From Roseomonas nitratireducens (GTDB taxonomy: Bacteria > Pseudomonadota > Alphaproteobacteria > Acetobacterales > Acetobacteraceae), in NCBI RefSeq assembly GCF_017813355.1, contig NZ_JAGIYZ010000001.1, forward strand, positions 124,001 through 188,000: DNA of 64,000 nucleotides. The letters run 5' to 3'. The notes below the pieces were generated by a model. The model saw nothing but the letters and a program-made list of their open reading frames with translations, did not search any database and was not told where the DNA came from. Shown here piece by piece: positions 1 through 8,010 of this stretch (the first letter of the stretch is position 1; the number at the start of each line of letters is the position of its first letter). The position numbers and the translations under genes were made by a program.

Positions 1-1668
1 CTGCGCTTCGAGGCGGCGCTCGGCAACATGCCGCACGGGCTCGCCATGCTCGACGCCGCCGAGCGCGTGCTCGTCGTGAATGCGCGGCTCGGCGAGATGC
101 TCGGCCTGCCGGACGGCGCCGTCGTGCCGGGCACGACGCTCGCGGAAATGGTCGCCGCCGCCTGCGCGCACGGCTTCTGCCCCGGCCAGGAGGCGGAGGA
201 AGCGACGCGCGACATCCGCCGCAGCCTGCTGTCCGGCAGCGCGGCGGAGATCGAGCGCATGGCGGGCAGGCGCATGCTGCTGCTCTCCTCCCGCCGGATG
301 GAGGGATCCGGCTGCGTGCTGCTGGTGCAGGACATCACCGAGCGCCGGGCGCAGGAGGCCCGCATCGCCCATCTCGCGCAGCATGACGTGCTGACAGGCC
401 TGCCCAACCGGGCGAGCTTCCTCGCCCGCATCGACCAGGCCCTGGCGCGGGCCCAGCGCGGCGAGGGCTTCGCGCTGCTGTGCCTCGATCTCGACCGCTT
501 CAAGCAGGTGAACGACACGCTCGGCCATCCGATCGGCGACCTGCTGCTGACGGAGGTGACGGCACGGCTGCGCGCGACGCTGCGCGAGACCGACATGGTC
601 GCGCGCCTGGGCGGCGACGAATTCGCGATCATCCAGGACCTGAGGCGCCAGCCACCCGACACCGTGGCGCTCGCGCGGCGGATCGTCGAAGTCGTCTCCG
701 CGCCCTACCTCATCAACGGCCACCGCATCGTCGTCGGCACCAGCATCGGCATCGCGCTGGCGCCGGCGGACGGTGCCGCGGCCGACACGCTGCTCAAGGC
801 CGCCGACCTCGCGCTCTATCGCGCCAAGGCCGACGGGCGCGGCGCCTGGCGCTTCTTCGAGCCGGCGATGGATGCGCGCATGCAGGAACGTCGCGCGACC
901 GAGATCGCGCTGCGCGACGCGCTGGAACATCGGAACTTCACGCTGCTCTACCAGCCGCTGCTCGATGTCGGCACGCTGCGCGTCAGCGGCTTCGAGGCGC
1001 TGCTCCGCTGGCGCCAGCCCGACGGCACGCTGAGCCTGCCGGCCACCTTCATCCCGCTCGCCGAGGAGACCGGCCTCATCGTCCAGATCGGCGACTGGGT
1101 GCTGCGGGAGGCCTGCCGCGCGGCGCTGGCATGGCCCGGCCAGATGTCGGTCGCGGTCAACGTCTCCTCCGTCCAGTTCCGCCAGCCGCGCTTCGTCGAC
1201 CAGGTGCGCGACGCTCTGGCCGAATCGGGGCTCGCGCCCTCCCGGCTCGAGCTGGAGGTTACCGAGACCATCATGCTCCAGGACAGCGCGGTCGTCGTCG
1301 CGCAGCTGAACCGGCTGCGGGCGCTCGGCGTGCGGATCGCCATGGACGATTTCGGCACGGGCTATTCCTCGCTCAGCTACCTGCGCAGCTTTCCCTTCGA
1401 CACGATCAAGATCGACCGGTCCTTCGTGCGCGACCTGGATGCGCGCGGCGATGCGCGGGCGATCGTCGGCGCCATCGTCGGGCTCGGCCAGAGCCTGGGC
1501 ATGCGCACCACCGCCGAGGGGGTGGAGACGGAGGCGGAACTCGCGGGCCTGCGCCGCGTCGGCTGCACCGACGCGCAGGGCTTCCTGTTCAGCCACCCGA
1601 TCCCGCCCGAGGACGTGCCCGACTTCCTCGCCTCCACCGCGAGCGCCTTTCCCGCCGCGGCCGAATAG
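1..1668 (+). CDS. PAS-GGDEF-EAL cyclic-di-GMP turnover protein, 5' end missing
   Basis: The reading frame is open from base 1, so the N-terminus lies outside the window. What remains is a PAS-like segment, a GGDEF diguanylate cyclase domain and an EAL phosphodiesterase domain. Counting from the first visible Met (base 28), GGDEF is at about residues 195-199. An RETD inhibitory I-site lies five residues before it. The EAL motif begins near residue 323, with LEVTET, the DDFGTGYSS loop, KID and AEGVE behind it, so both catalytic centres look intact. The protein should make and degrade cyclic-di-GMP; which activity dominates cannot be told from sequence. The missing part probably carries a sensor or membrane domain. 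It is separated by 62 bp from the next gene on the same strand and shows no link to it. Confidence 0.93.
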   Translation: MRFEAALGNMPHGLAMLDAAERVLVVNARLGEMLGLPDGAVVPGTTLAEMVAAACAHGFCPGQEAEEATRDIRRSLLSGSAAEIERMAGRRMLLLSSRRMEGSGCVLLVQDITERRAQEARIAHLAQHDVLTGLPNRASFLARIDQALARAQRGEGFALLCLDLDRFKQVNDTLGHPIGDLLLTEVTARLRATLRETDMVARLGGDEFAIIQDLRRQPPDTVALARRIVEVVSAPYLINGHRIVVGTSIGIALAPADGAAADTLLKAADLALYRAKADGRGAWRFFEPAMDARMQERRATEIALRDALEHRNFTLLYQPLLDVGTLRVSGFEALLRWRQPDGTLSLPATFIPLAEETGLIVQIGDWVLREACRAALAWPGQMSVAVNVSSVQFRQPRFVDQVRDALAESGLAPSRLELEVTETIMLQDSAVVVAQLNRLRALGVRIAMDDFGTGYSSLSYLRSFPFDTIKIDRSFVRDLDARGDARAIVGAIVGLGQSLGMRTTAEGVETEAELAGLRRVGCTDAQGFLFSHPIPPEDVPDFLASTASAFPAAAE

Positions 1669-1730
1669 GCCCCGCCCGGAGACGAACTCCGCATGCCGGC
1701 CGCGGCACGGCGAGTGCTAGGCTGGCGCAC

Positions 1731-3014
1731 ATGCCGATCCCCGACCGCGCCCTGTCCGACGCGCTGCGGCTTGCCGAGGCGCTGTTCGCGCGCCTGCGGG
1801 AAGCGAGCCTCGACCCGCCGGGCGTCACCCGCGCCTCCTACGGCGAGGGCGAGGCCGCCGCGCATGCGATCATGGCCGATGCCGCGCGCGAACTGGGGCT
1901 TGAGGTCGCCTCCGACGCCATCGGCACCCTGCGCATGGTGCTGCCGGGGACCGATCGCGACCTGCCGGCGATCGCCATCGGCTCGCATCTCGACAGCGTG
2001 CCGCATGGCGGGAACTACGACGGCGCCGCGGGGGTGGTGCTCGGCCTCGCCACGGCCGCGGCGCTGATCGCCGCCGGGCGGCGCCCCCGGCGGGACCTGC
2101 TGGTCCTCGGCATCCGGGCGGAGGAGATGTGCTGGTTCCCAGCCCATTATCTGGGCAGCCGCGCCCTGTTCGGGCTGCTGCCGAGGCAGGCGCCGGACAC
2201 GCTGCGCCGCGTCGACACGGGCCGGACGCTGGCCCAGCACATGGCCGAACAGGGCCTCGACCCCGCCCCGATCCGCGAAGGCCGCCCGCTGCTGGACGCC
2301 GGGCGCCTCGCCTGCTTCCTCGAACCGCATATCGAGCAGGGTCCGGTGCTGGTCGAGGAAGCGCTGCCGATCGGCATCGTCACCGGCATCCGCGGCAGCC
2401 TGCGCTACCCGCAGGCCAGCGCGCACGGCCAGCACGCCCATGCCGGGGCCGTGCCGCGCGCCTTCCGCCGCGACGCGGCGATGGCGGGCGTGGCGCTGAT
2501 CGCGGCGCTCGACGCGCGCTGGGCGATGCTGGAGGCCGGAGGCGCGGACCTCGTCTGCACCACGGGCATCCTCGCGACCGACCCGGCGCACCATACCTCC
2601 ACCAAGGTGCCCGGCCTGCTGCGCTTCAGCCTCGACATCCGCAGCATCGACGCCGACCTGCTCGGCGAGATCGACCATTGGCTGAAGACCGAGGCGCTGA
2701 GGATCGGCGCCGCGCGCGGCGTGGATTTCGACTTCGGCCCCCCCACCCATGCCGCCCCTGCGCGGATGGATGCCGGGCTGCGGGCGCTGCTGATGCGCGA
2801 GGCCGTGACGGCCGGCGTGCCGGCGAAGGAGATGGCCTCCGGCGCCGGGCACGACTGCGCCACCTTCGCCGGCGCCGGCGTGCCGTCCGCGATGCTGTTC
2901 CTGCGCAACCGCAACGGCAGCCACAACCCCGACGAGGCGCTCGACATGCCGGACGTGGCGGCGGGGCTCGCCGTGCTGGCGCGCGCGGTCGCCGCCCTGC
3001 TCGATCAGGCCTGA
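1731..3014 (+). CDS. M20-family Zn-dependent amidohydrolase (HyuC/AllC-like carbamoylase)
   Basis: A 427-residue protein of the M20 group that includes N-carbamoyl-amino-acid hydrolase, allantoate amidohydrolase and beta-ureidopropionase. These cytoplasmic dimetal enzymes cut linear ureido bonds. Visible metal ligands are His86 in GSHLDS, Asp97 in NYDG and the Glu pair at 131-132; EPHIEQGP, GHDC and the C-terminal NGSHNPDE follow. The segment after the Glu pair (MCWFPAHYLGSRA) departs from the usual EGSRF form, so substrate choice may differ. The start at 1731 places the protein at normal family length. Its last 10 bases overlap the end of the convergent deacetylase gene. Its position suggests it hydrolyses the linear product of the ring-opening enzyme at 3886-4995, for example a ureido acid (inference). 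Confidence 0.85.
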   Translation: MPIPDRALSDALRLAEALFARLREASLDPPGVTRASYGEGEAAAHAIMADAARELGLEVASDAIGTLRMVLPGTDRDLPAIAIGSHLDSVPHGGNYDGAAGVVLGLATAAALIAAGRRPRRDLLVLGIRAEEMCWFPAHYLGSRALFGLLPRQAPDTLRRVDTGRTLAQHMAEQGLDPAPIREGRPLLDAGRLACFLEPHIEQGPVLVEEALPIGIVTGIRGSLRYPQASAHGQHAHAGAVPRAFRRDAAMAGVALIAALDARWAMLEAGGADLVCTTGILATDPAHHTSTKVPGLLRFSLDIRSIDADLLGEIDHWLKTEALRIGAARGVDFDFGPPTHAAPARMDAGLRALLMREAVTAGVPAKEMASGAGHDCATFAGAGVPSAMLFLRNRNGSHNPDEALDMPDVAAGLAVLARAVAALLDQA

Positions 3015-3886
3015 TCGCCGGTCGAGAGATACCAGGCGGCGATCTCGTCGCCTTGCAGGAAGGCGATGCGCGGATCGGCGGCGAGGTCCTGGAACAGCGC
3101 CTCGAGCGCGCCGATGCGATGGGGCACGCCGGTGATGTAGGGGTGGATCGCCACGCACATCACCTTGCAGCCGGCATCCTCCTCCGCCTCCCGCAGCAGG
3201 CGGGCGGCCTGCAGCCGGGCGCGGCGGGGCAGTTCCTGCTCGTCATGGTGCTGGATCATCACCACGGGGATGTCGTTCAGCTCCACGCTGTAGGGCATGG
3301 CGAGCATGGTGCCGTGCGCCGTCGCGATGCGTGCGGGCAGGTCGTCCACCACGAAGTCGCCGGTCCAGGCTACGCCCGCTTCGGCCAGCAGGTCGGGCGT
3401 CTCGGGCGTCTCGGTCAGGCCCGGGCCGAGCCATCCGGTGCAGGGCCGGCCGGTGAAGTCCAGGATCGCCTGCGCCGTGCGCATGATCATGCCGCGCTGG
3501 TCCTCGACGCGATGCGTCGGCACCTGGAACCAGCCATGGCCCATGAATTCCCAGGCCGCGTCGCGCGCGGCTGCGGCGACGCGCGGATAGGCGTCGATGA
3601 CGCTGCCGTTCACCGACAGCGTCGGGCGGATGCCCAGGCGCGAGAACAGCGCGTGGAAGCGCCAGAAGCCCACGCGCATCCCGTATTCGTGCCAGGCCCA
3701 GTTCGGCACGTCCGGCTGCAGCGCGGCACCGGTCGGCGCTACCAGCACCTGGCGCGGCATCGGGTTCTCGATCAGCCAGTTCTCGACATTCACCACCGGC
3801 CAGACGATCAGCCGCGCCCCGCCGGGCCCTTCGTGGCGCGGGCGGTCGGACGGCGCGGTGTAGCGGAGGCGCTCGACCGGGCGCAT
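3005..3886 (-). CDS. PuuE-like polysaccharide deacetylase-fold protein (allantoinase type)
   Basis: A 293-residue NodB-fold protein of the branch that contains the metal-independent allantoinase PuuE. The stretch with SVNGSVIDAYPRV followed by WEFMGHGW is typical of that branch. It is distinct from true chitin or xylan deacetylases. Its start codon shares one base with the stop of the ring-opening amidohydrolase (TGATG), so the two are translationally coupled. It is the last gene of the leftward operon. The expected role is hydrolysis of a cyclic or linear amide in the same pathway. Allantoin is not implied, because no other purine-catabolism gene is nearby. Family assignment is firm; the substrate is unknown. 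Confidence 0.82.
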   Translation of the reverse strand: MRPVERLRYTAPSDRPRHEGPGGARLIVWPVVNVENWLIENPMPRQVLVAPTGAALQPDVPNWAWHEYGMRVGFWRFHALFSRLGIRPTLSVNGSVIDAYPRVAAAARDAAWEFMGHGWFQVPTHRVEDQRGMIMRTAQAILDFTGRPCTGWLGPGLTETPETPDLLAEAGVAWTGDFVVDDLPARIATAHGTMLAMPYSVELNDIPVVMIQHHDEQELPRRARLQAARLLREAEEDAGCKVMCVAIHPYITGVPHRIGALEALFQDLAADPRIAFLQGDEIAAWYLSTGDQA

Positions 3887-4995
3887 CAGCCGGCCTTCCG
3901 CGCGATGATCGCGACCGGCCCGCCGCCATCCGGGCCCTGGTGTTCCGCCCCGCCCGAGACGAAAAGATCCGTCCGCCCCACCGCGGCCGCGGCCACGCCG
4001 CCGACCAGCGCACGGGCGTGGCGCGTCGCGTTGATGTCGCTGTCGTCGTTCATGATGTGGCGGTTCCCCCGGATGCGTCCGCTCGTCGATGGCTCGGCCT
4101 TGCAGAGAAGGGCGACGAGCCGCCCGGCCTCGCTGTCTGCCAACTGCCCCGCGCCGGCATCGAGCCCCGCGCCGCGCAGCGCCGCCTGGATGGCGGGCAG
4201 GTCGATGCCGTCGCGCATCACCGCATGCGCGATGGTCAGGTCGCCGGCCCAGGACGCGGCGCGGCCCATCACCACCACCTCGTTGCGCGTCAGCTCGACG
4301 CCGGCGGAGCAGGAGGCGCGGCCCGAGAACAGCGACAGGTCCTGCCCGATCGCGCCATCGGACAGCGCCGCGCGCGGCACCTCATCCAGCGCCAGCGCGA
4401 CGCCGAGCGCGGAGGCGCCGCGCGACAGTCCCATCGAGGCGTAGGTGTCGTGCGTCGCGACCGTGGCGCCGCGCCCCTCGGCCTCGGCGATGCGTTCGCT
4501 CGTCAGCAGCGGGCACTTCACCTGCACGTAGTGGACATCCGCCATGTCGGAGATGCCGGCTTCCGCCATGGCGGCGCGCACGGCTTCGGCGGTGGCCTCC
4601 ACCTGCGCCATGCGCCCGATCTCCTCCGGCGCGAAGTCCCGCGTGAAGGCCGCGCCGAGCGCCAGCGCGCCGGTCGCGGGCGCGTCCGTGTCCTCCACCG
4701 CGAAGATCAGGAAATGCGGCGACAGCCCGCCTTCCGTGCCGCCCGACATCACCATGGCGACGCGCGCGGCGACGTCTTCCTCCGTCGTGCCCAGGCGCCG
4801 CGCCAGCAGCAGCGACAAGGCCTGCACCGCATAGGCGCGGGTGAAGTCGTTGACGCAGCCATTGCCCTCGGTCTTGCCCAGGATGGCGACGATCGACGCC
4901 GCGCGCAGCGTGCCGGCGTCGAGCAGCGCCGCGATTCCGGTCACATCCCCGGGATGGCGCATCGGCACCCGATGCACCGAAGCCATGCGTGCCAT
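3886..4995 (-). CDS. Ring-opening amidohydrolase (cyanuric acid hydrolase / barbiturase family)
   Basis: A 369-residue protein, the usual length of AtzD/barbiturase enzymes, which open s-triazine or pyrimidine-trione rings with a Ser-Lys dyad. The family is built from three similar domains, each giving one Lys and one Ser. All three pairs are visible: Lys41 (GKTEGNG) with Ser84 (MSGGTEGG), Lys160 (VQVKCPLLT) with Ser230 (SCSAGVEL), and Lys299 (KAEPSTSG) with Ser347 (VSGGAEHQG). By analogy with AtzD the Lys160/Ser230 pair is the catalytic one. The gene starts 7 bases after the ABC ATPase stop and is coupled to the deacetylase gene. Cyanuric acid and barbiturate specificity cannot be separated by eye. 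The allophanate hydrolase genes nearby favour cyanuric acid or a relative; the M20 enzyme would fit a ureidomalonate-like product. Confidence 0.9.
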   Translation of the reverse strand: MARMASVHRVPMRHPGDVTGIAALLDAGTLRAASIVAILGKTEGNGCVNDFTRAYAVQALSLLLARRLGTTEEDVAARVAMVMSGGTEGGLSPHFLIFAVEDTDAPATGALALGAAFTRDFAPEEIGRMAQVEATAEAVRAAMAEAGISDMADVHYVQVKCPLLTSERIAEAEGRGATVATHDTYASMGLSRGASALGVALALDEVPRAALSDGAIGQDLSLFSGRASCSAGVELTRNEVVVMGRAASWAGDLTIAHAVMRDGIDLPAIQAALRGAGLDAGAGQLADSEAGRLVALLCKAEPSTSGRIRGNRHIMNDDSDINATRHARALVGGVAAAAVGRTDLFVSGGAEHQGPDGGGPVAIIARKAG

Positions 4996-5002
4996 GGCGC
5001 GG

Positions 5003-5776
5003 TCAGGCCGCCTTGCGCGCGTGGTGGCTGTGCAGCCGGGCCGAGAGGTCCCGCCGCACCACGTTGAATTCGGGGGAGGCGACGTCGCGCGGCCGCGGCA
5101 GGTCGATCATGTGCTCGCTCGCGATGCGCCCGGGGCCGGGTTCCATCACCACCACCCGGTCGGCGAGGAAGATCGCCTCCTCGATCGAATGGGTCACGAA
5201 CAGCACGGTCAGCTTCGTGCGCTGCCAGATGTCCAGCAGCTCGTCCTGCAGCCTTTCGCGCGTCATGGCGTCCAGCGCGCCGAAGGGCTCGTCCATCAGC
5301 ACCATCTCGGCGTCGTTGGCCAGCACGCGGGCGATGGCGACGCGCTGCTTCATCCCGCCCGACAATTGGTGCGGATAGGCGTCCGCGAAGCGCGTCAGGC
5401 CCACCATGTTCACGAAGCGCTCGACCGTCTCGCGGACCTCGGCCTTGGGCAGGCCGCGGGAGGTCGGGCCGAAGCCGATGTTCTGGCGCACCGTCAGCCA
5501 GGGAAACAGGCCGTAGTCCTGGAACACCATGCCGCGGTCCGGCGCGGGGACGGCGACCGGCTTGTCCCACATCAGTGCCTGTCCCGTAGTCGGCGGCTCG
5601 AACCCCGCGACGATGCGCAGCAGGGTGGATTTCCCGCAGCCCGAGGCGCCGATCAGGCAGACGAATTCCCCCTTGCGGACGGTCAGGTTCGCGTCGCGCA
5701 GCGCCTCGATCTTCTGGCCGTTCAGCTCGTAGATCTTGCCCACGCCGCGGACATCGAGGATCGGCAGCTCAACCAT
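5003..5776 (-). CDS. ABC importer ATPase, SsuB/TauB type
   Basis: A 257-residue nucleotide-binding subunit of a nitrate/sulfonate/taurine-type ABC importer. Walker A GASGCGKST is at about 42-50, the signature LSGGMKQR near 139, Walker B VLMDEP follows, and the switch His lies in FVTHS. Its start overlaps the permease stop by 8 bases, as expected for a single importer operon with the permease (5769-6617) and binding protein (6631-7581). The set should drive uptake of the substrate handled by the hydrolases encoded around it. Confidence 0.93.
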   Translation of the reverse strand: MVELPILDVRGVGKIYELNGQKIEALRDANLTVRKGEFVCLIGASGCGKSTLLRIVAGFEPPTTGQALMWDKPVAVPAPDRGMVFQDYGLFPWLTVRQNIGFGPTSRGLPKAEVRETVERFVNMVGLTRFADAYPHQLSGGMKQRVAIARVLANDAEMVLMDEPFGALDAMTRERLQDELLDIWQRTKLTVLFVTHSIEEAIFLADRVVVMEPGPGRIASEHMIDLPRPRDVASPEFNVVRRDLSARLHSHHARKAA

Positions 5777-6617
5777 GGTGGGACGGGCTCCAGCGCAGCA
5801 GGCGGTTCATCAGCATCACGACGATCCGGTCGGAGACGAAGCCGGCGATCCCGATCACGATCATGCCGCAGATCACGAGTTCCGTCCGGCTCAGCGTGCG
5901 CCCGTCCATGATGACGGCACCGAGGCCCTGCGGCACGCCCGTCATCTCCCCAACCACGATGACGAACCAGGCGAGGCCGAGCCCCAGCCGCAGCCCGGTG
6001 AAGATGGACGGCAGCGCGCCCGGCAGCACCACGCGCGTGAACTGGGCGGACCCGGTGCAGCCGAGCATGGAGGCGGCCTCGAACAGCCGCTTCTCCACGC
6101 TGCGCACGCCGAAGACGGTGTTGAGCAGGATCGGGTAGAAGGCGCCGAGGAAGACCAGGAAGAAGGCCGATTTCGGCCCGAGCCCGAACAGGATCATCGA
6201 CAGGGGCAGCCAGGCCGTGACCGGGATCGGGCGCATCAGCTGCAGGAAGGGGTCGAGCAGCGCGCGCACCGTCTCGTTCCGCCCGATCAGGATGCCGAGC
6301 GGCACGGCGACCAGCGCCGCCAGCGCGAAGCCGCCATAGACGCGGCTCATCGACGCGAGCAGGTGGATGTGCAGCGTCGCCGAGAAGGCATCGTCCCAGA
6401 TGCCCCCCACCGCGAAGTCCACCATGTATTCGGCGACCTCGGCGGGGGAGGGGATGAGCCGCGTCATCCCCGCCTTGACCGCGTAGTGCCAGAAGGCGAG
6501 CAGCAGCAGCGGGACGATGAGCGCGAGCAGCAGTCCGCGCGTGCGCCGCCAGAGCCCCGGGCCGGCACGCACCGGCACGGCCTCGGGGGAAGCGGCGACG
6601 GATGTGGTCACGCTCAT
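5769..6617 (-). CDS. ABC importer permease, SsuC/TauC type
   Basis: A 282-residue integral membrane protein with about six hydrophobic segments and the BPD_transp_1 cytoplasmic loop (EAASMLGCTGSAQFTRVVLPGALP), which docks the ATPase. An in-frame start at 6728 would add 37 Arg- and Ser-rich residues that overlap the binding-protein gene. The ATG at 6617 lies 13 bases behind that gene's stop and gives a normal family length, so it was chosen. It is the inner-membrane channel of the importer in this cluster. Confidence 0.92.
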   Translation of the reverse strand: MSVTTSVAASPEAVPVRAGPGLWRRTRGLLLALIVPLLLLAFWHYAVKAGMTRLIPSPAEVAEYMVDFAVGGIWDDAFSATLHIHLLASMSRVYGGFALAALVAVPLGILIGRNETVRALLDPFLQLMRPIPVTAWLPLSMILFGLGPKSAFFLVFLGAFYPILLNTVFGVRSVEKRLFEAASMLGCTGSAQFTRVVLPGALPSIFTGLRLGLGLAWFVIVVGEMTGVPQGLGAVIMDGRTLSRTELVICGMIVIGIAGFVSDRIVVMLMNRLLRWSPSHHG

Positions 6618-6630
6618 CGCCGGCCTGCCG

Positions 6631-7581
6631 TCAGGACGTCGCGACTTCGTTGGAGAAGCGCGGGTTGAGGAACTTCGAGAAGTCGGGCAGCGCGCGGATC
6701 TGGCGCATCTCCAGCATCTGCTGGGCATAGAGCCGCGCCTGGGTCAGCACCGTCTCGTCCAGCCGCCAGGCGTACTGGATGTTGTCGTTGGCGAAGGCGT
6801 GGTCCACCGCGGCGCGCTGCGCGCCGAGGATGCGCACCGTCGCCTCCGCCACTTCCGGCAGGTTCGCCATCATGTATTCGGTGGCGCGGCGATGGACGCC
6901 GAGCATGGTGCGCACCAGCGCCGGGTCCTGCGCGATCAGCGCCTCGCTGGTCGCGAAGATCATGTTCAGCCCGCCCATCGGCGTGCCGTAGGGATATTCC
7001 ACCAGCGTGCCGACGCCGGAGGTGATGGACAGGCCGGGCCCCGGCTCGGCGCCGACATAGGCGTCGATGTCGCCGCGGGAGAGCATCGCGTGCATCTCGC
7101 CGAAGGGCACGCGGACGGAGGTGATGTCGCGGATCGTCATCCCCGACTGGCGCAGCCGCTCGAGGATGAAGACCTCCTGCGTCGAGCCCGGCCAGATGCC
7201 GACGCGCTTGCCGCGTAGACCGGCGATGTTGGTGATGCCCGAGCCGGCCTTCGCGACCACGCCCATGCCGCGGTTGGAGAAGGCGCCGATGACGACGACG
7301 GGTTCCCCCGCCGCGGCGCCGAGCGTCCCGGCCGCGATGCCGAAGCCGCCGAAATCGACGCTGCGCGTGACGACGGCGTTCTTGCCGTCGGTCGGGCTGT
7401 CGAAGGTGGTGATCTCGATCGTCATGCCGGGCGGGGCGAAGCGCTGGTAGAAGTGCGGCGGCATGGAATGAATCAGGCGCAGCGAGCCCATCTTCACCGT
7501 GCGCGCGGCCTGCGCGTTGGCGATGTGTGGCGCCGCGATCGGCAGCGCGGCGGCGGCGAACAGGTGGCGGCGGCGGATCAT
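6631..7581 (-). CDS. Periplasmic substrate-binding protein, NMT1/SsuA-like
   Basis: A 316-residue binding protein with an N-terminal export signal starting MIRRRHLF, a hydrophobic stretch, and a likely cleavage near ANAQA. The body is of the NMT1/THI5/SsuA type, with a central region containing GLRGKRVGIWPGS. A strong Shine-Dalgarno sequence (AAGGAG) lies 9 bases before the start codon. Binding proteins of this class recognise small sulfonates, nitrate, pyrimidines or other ring compounds. The surrounding enzymes suggest a cyclic imide or ureide ligand (inference). Confidence 0.9.
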   Translation of the reverse strand: MIRRRHLFAAAALPIAAPHIANAQAARTVKMGSLRLIHSMPPHFYQRFAPPGMTIEITTFDSPTDGKNAVVTRSVDFGGFGIAAGTLGAAAGEPVVVIGAFSNRGMGVVAKAGSGITNIAGLRGKRVGIWPGSTQEVFILERLRQSGMTIRDITSVRVPFGEMHAMLSRGDIDAYVGAEPGPGLSITSGVGTLVEYPYGTPMGGLNMIFATSEALIAQDPALVRTMLGVHRRATEYMMANLPEVAEATVRILGAQRAAVDHAFANDNIQYAWRLDETVLTQARLYAQQMLEMRQIRALPDFSKFLNPRFSNEVATS

Positions 7582-7605
7582 CCGTCTTTCTCCTTGCGTG
7601 AAGCG

Positions 7606-8010
7606 TCAGGCGGGGGTGGGTGCGGCGGTCGCGGCGAGGAAGGCGCGCCAGCCGCCGAAGCGGGTGATGTCCTCGGCCCCTGCGAGCCCTTCGGGCTCCA
7701 CCAGGAAGCCCTTGGGCGTGGTGCCGTCGTTCAGCAGCACGGTGCCGATGCACAGCGGGGCGGGGATGCCCGCGACGAAATGGCCGAAGCCCTCGGCCGG
7801 CAGCGTCCAGACCTCGGCGGCGATGGACGCGCCGTCGCGCGCCGCGACGCGCAGCAGGCCGGGCCGGCGCGGCGGCCCGCCGGCCAGCGCGAACAGCCGG
7901 TAGCAGGGGCGCGTGCCGACCGCGCGGGCGAAGACGCCGCCGCGGCCGAGCAGTTCATGGTTCAGCGCGAGCCCTGTAAGGTGCGCGCCGACGACGGCGA
8001 TCTCGATCAT
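7606..8010 (-). CDS. Free-standing C-terminal domain of allophanate hydrolase
   Basis: A 134-residue protein matching the small C-terminal domain normally fused to the amidase domain of allophanate hydrolase (AtzF/DUR1,2). It opens with VVGAHLTGLALNHELL, carries a Tyr-Arg-Leu strand, and ends with the typical DITRFGGWRAFLA. In studied fused enzymes this domain finishes the reaction by decarboxylating the N-carboxycarbamate made by the amidase domain. Here it is a separate gene whose ATG overlaps the amidase stop by four bases (ATGA), so the two products should be made together and probably associate. The call is firm. The split arrangement is the unusual point. Confidence 0.88.
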   Translation of the reverse strand: MIEIAVVGAHLTGLALNHELLGRGGVFARAVGTRPCYRLFALAGGPPRRPGLLRVAARDGASIAAEVWTLPAEGFGHFVAGIPAPLCIGTVLLNDGTTPKGFLVEPEGLAGAEDITRFGGWRAFLAATAAPTPA

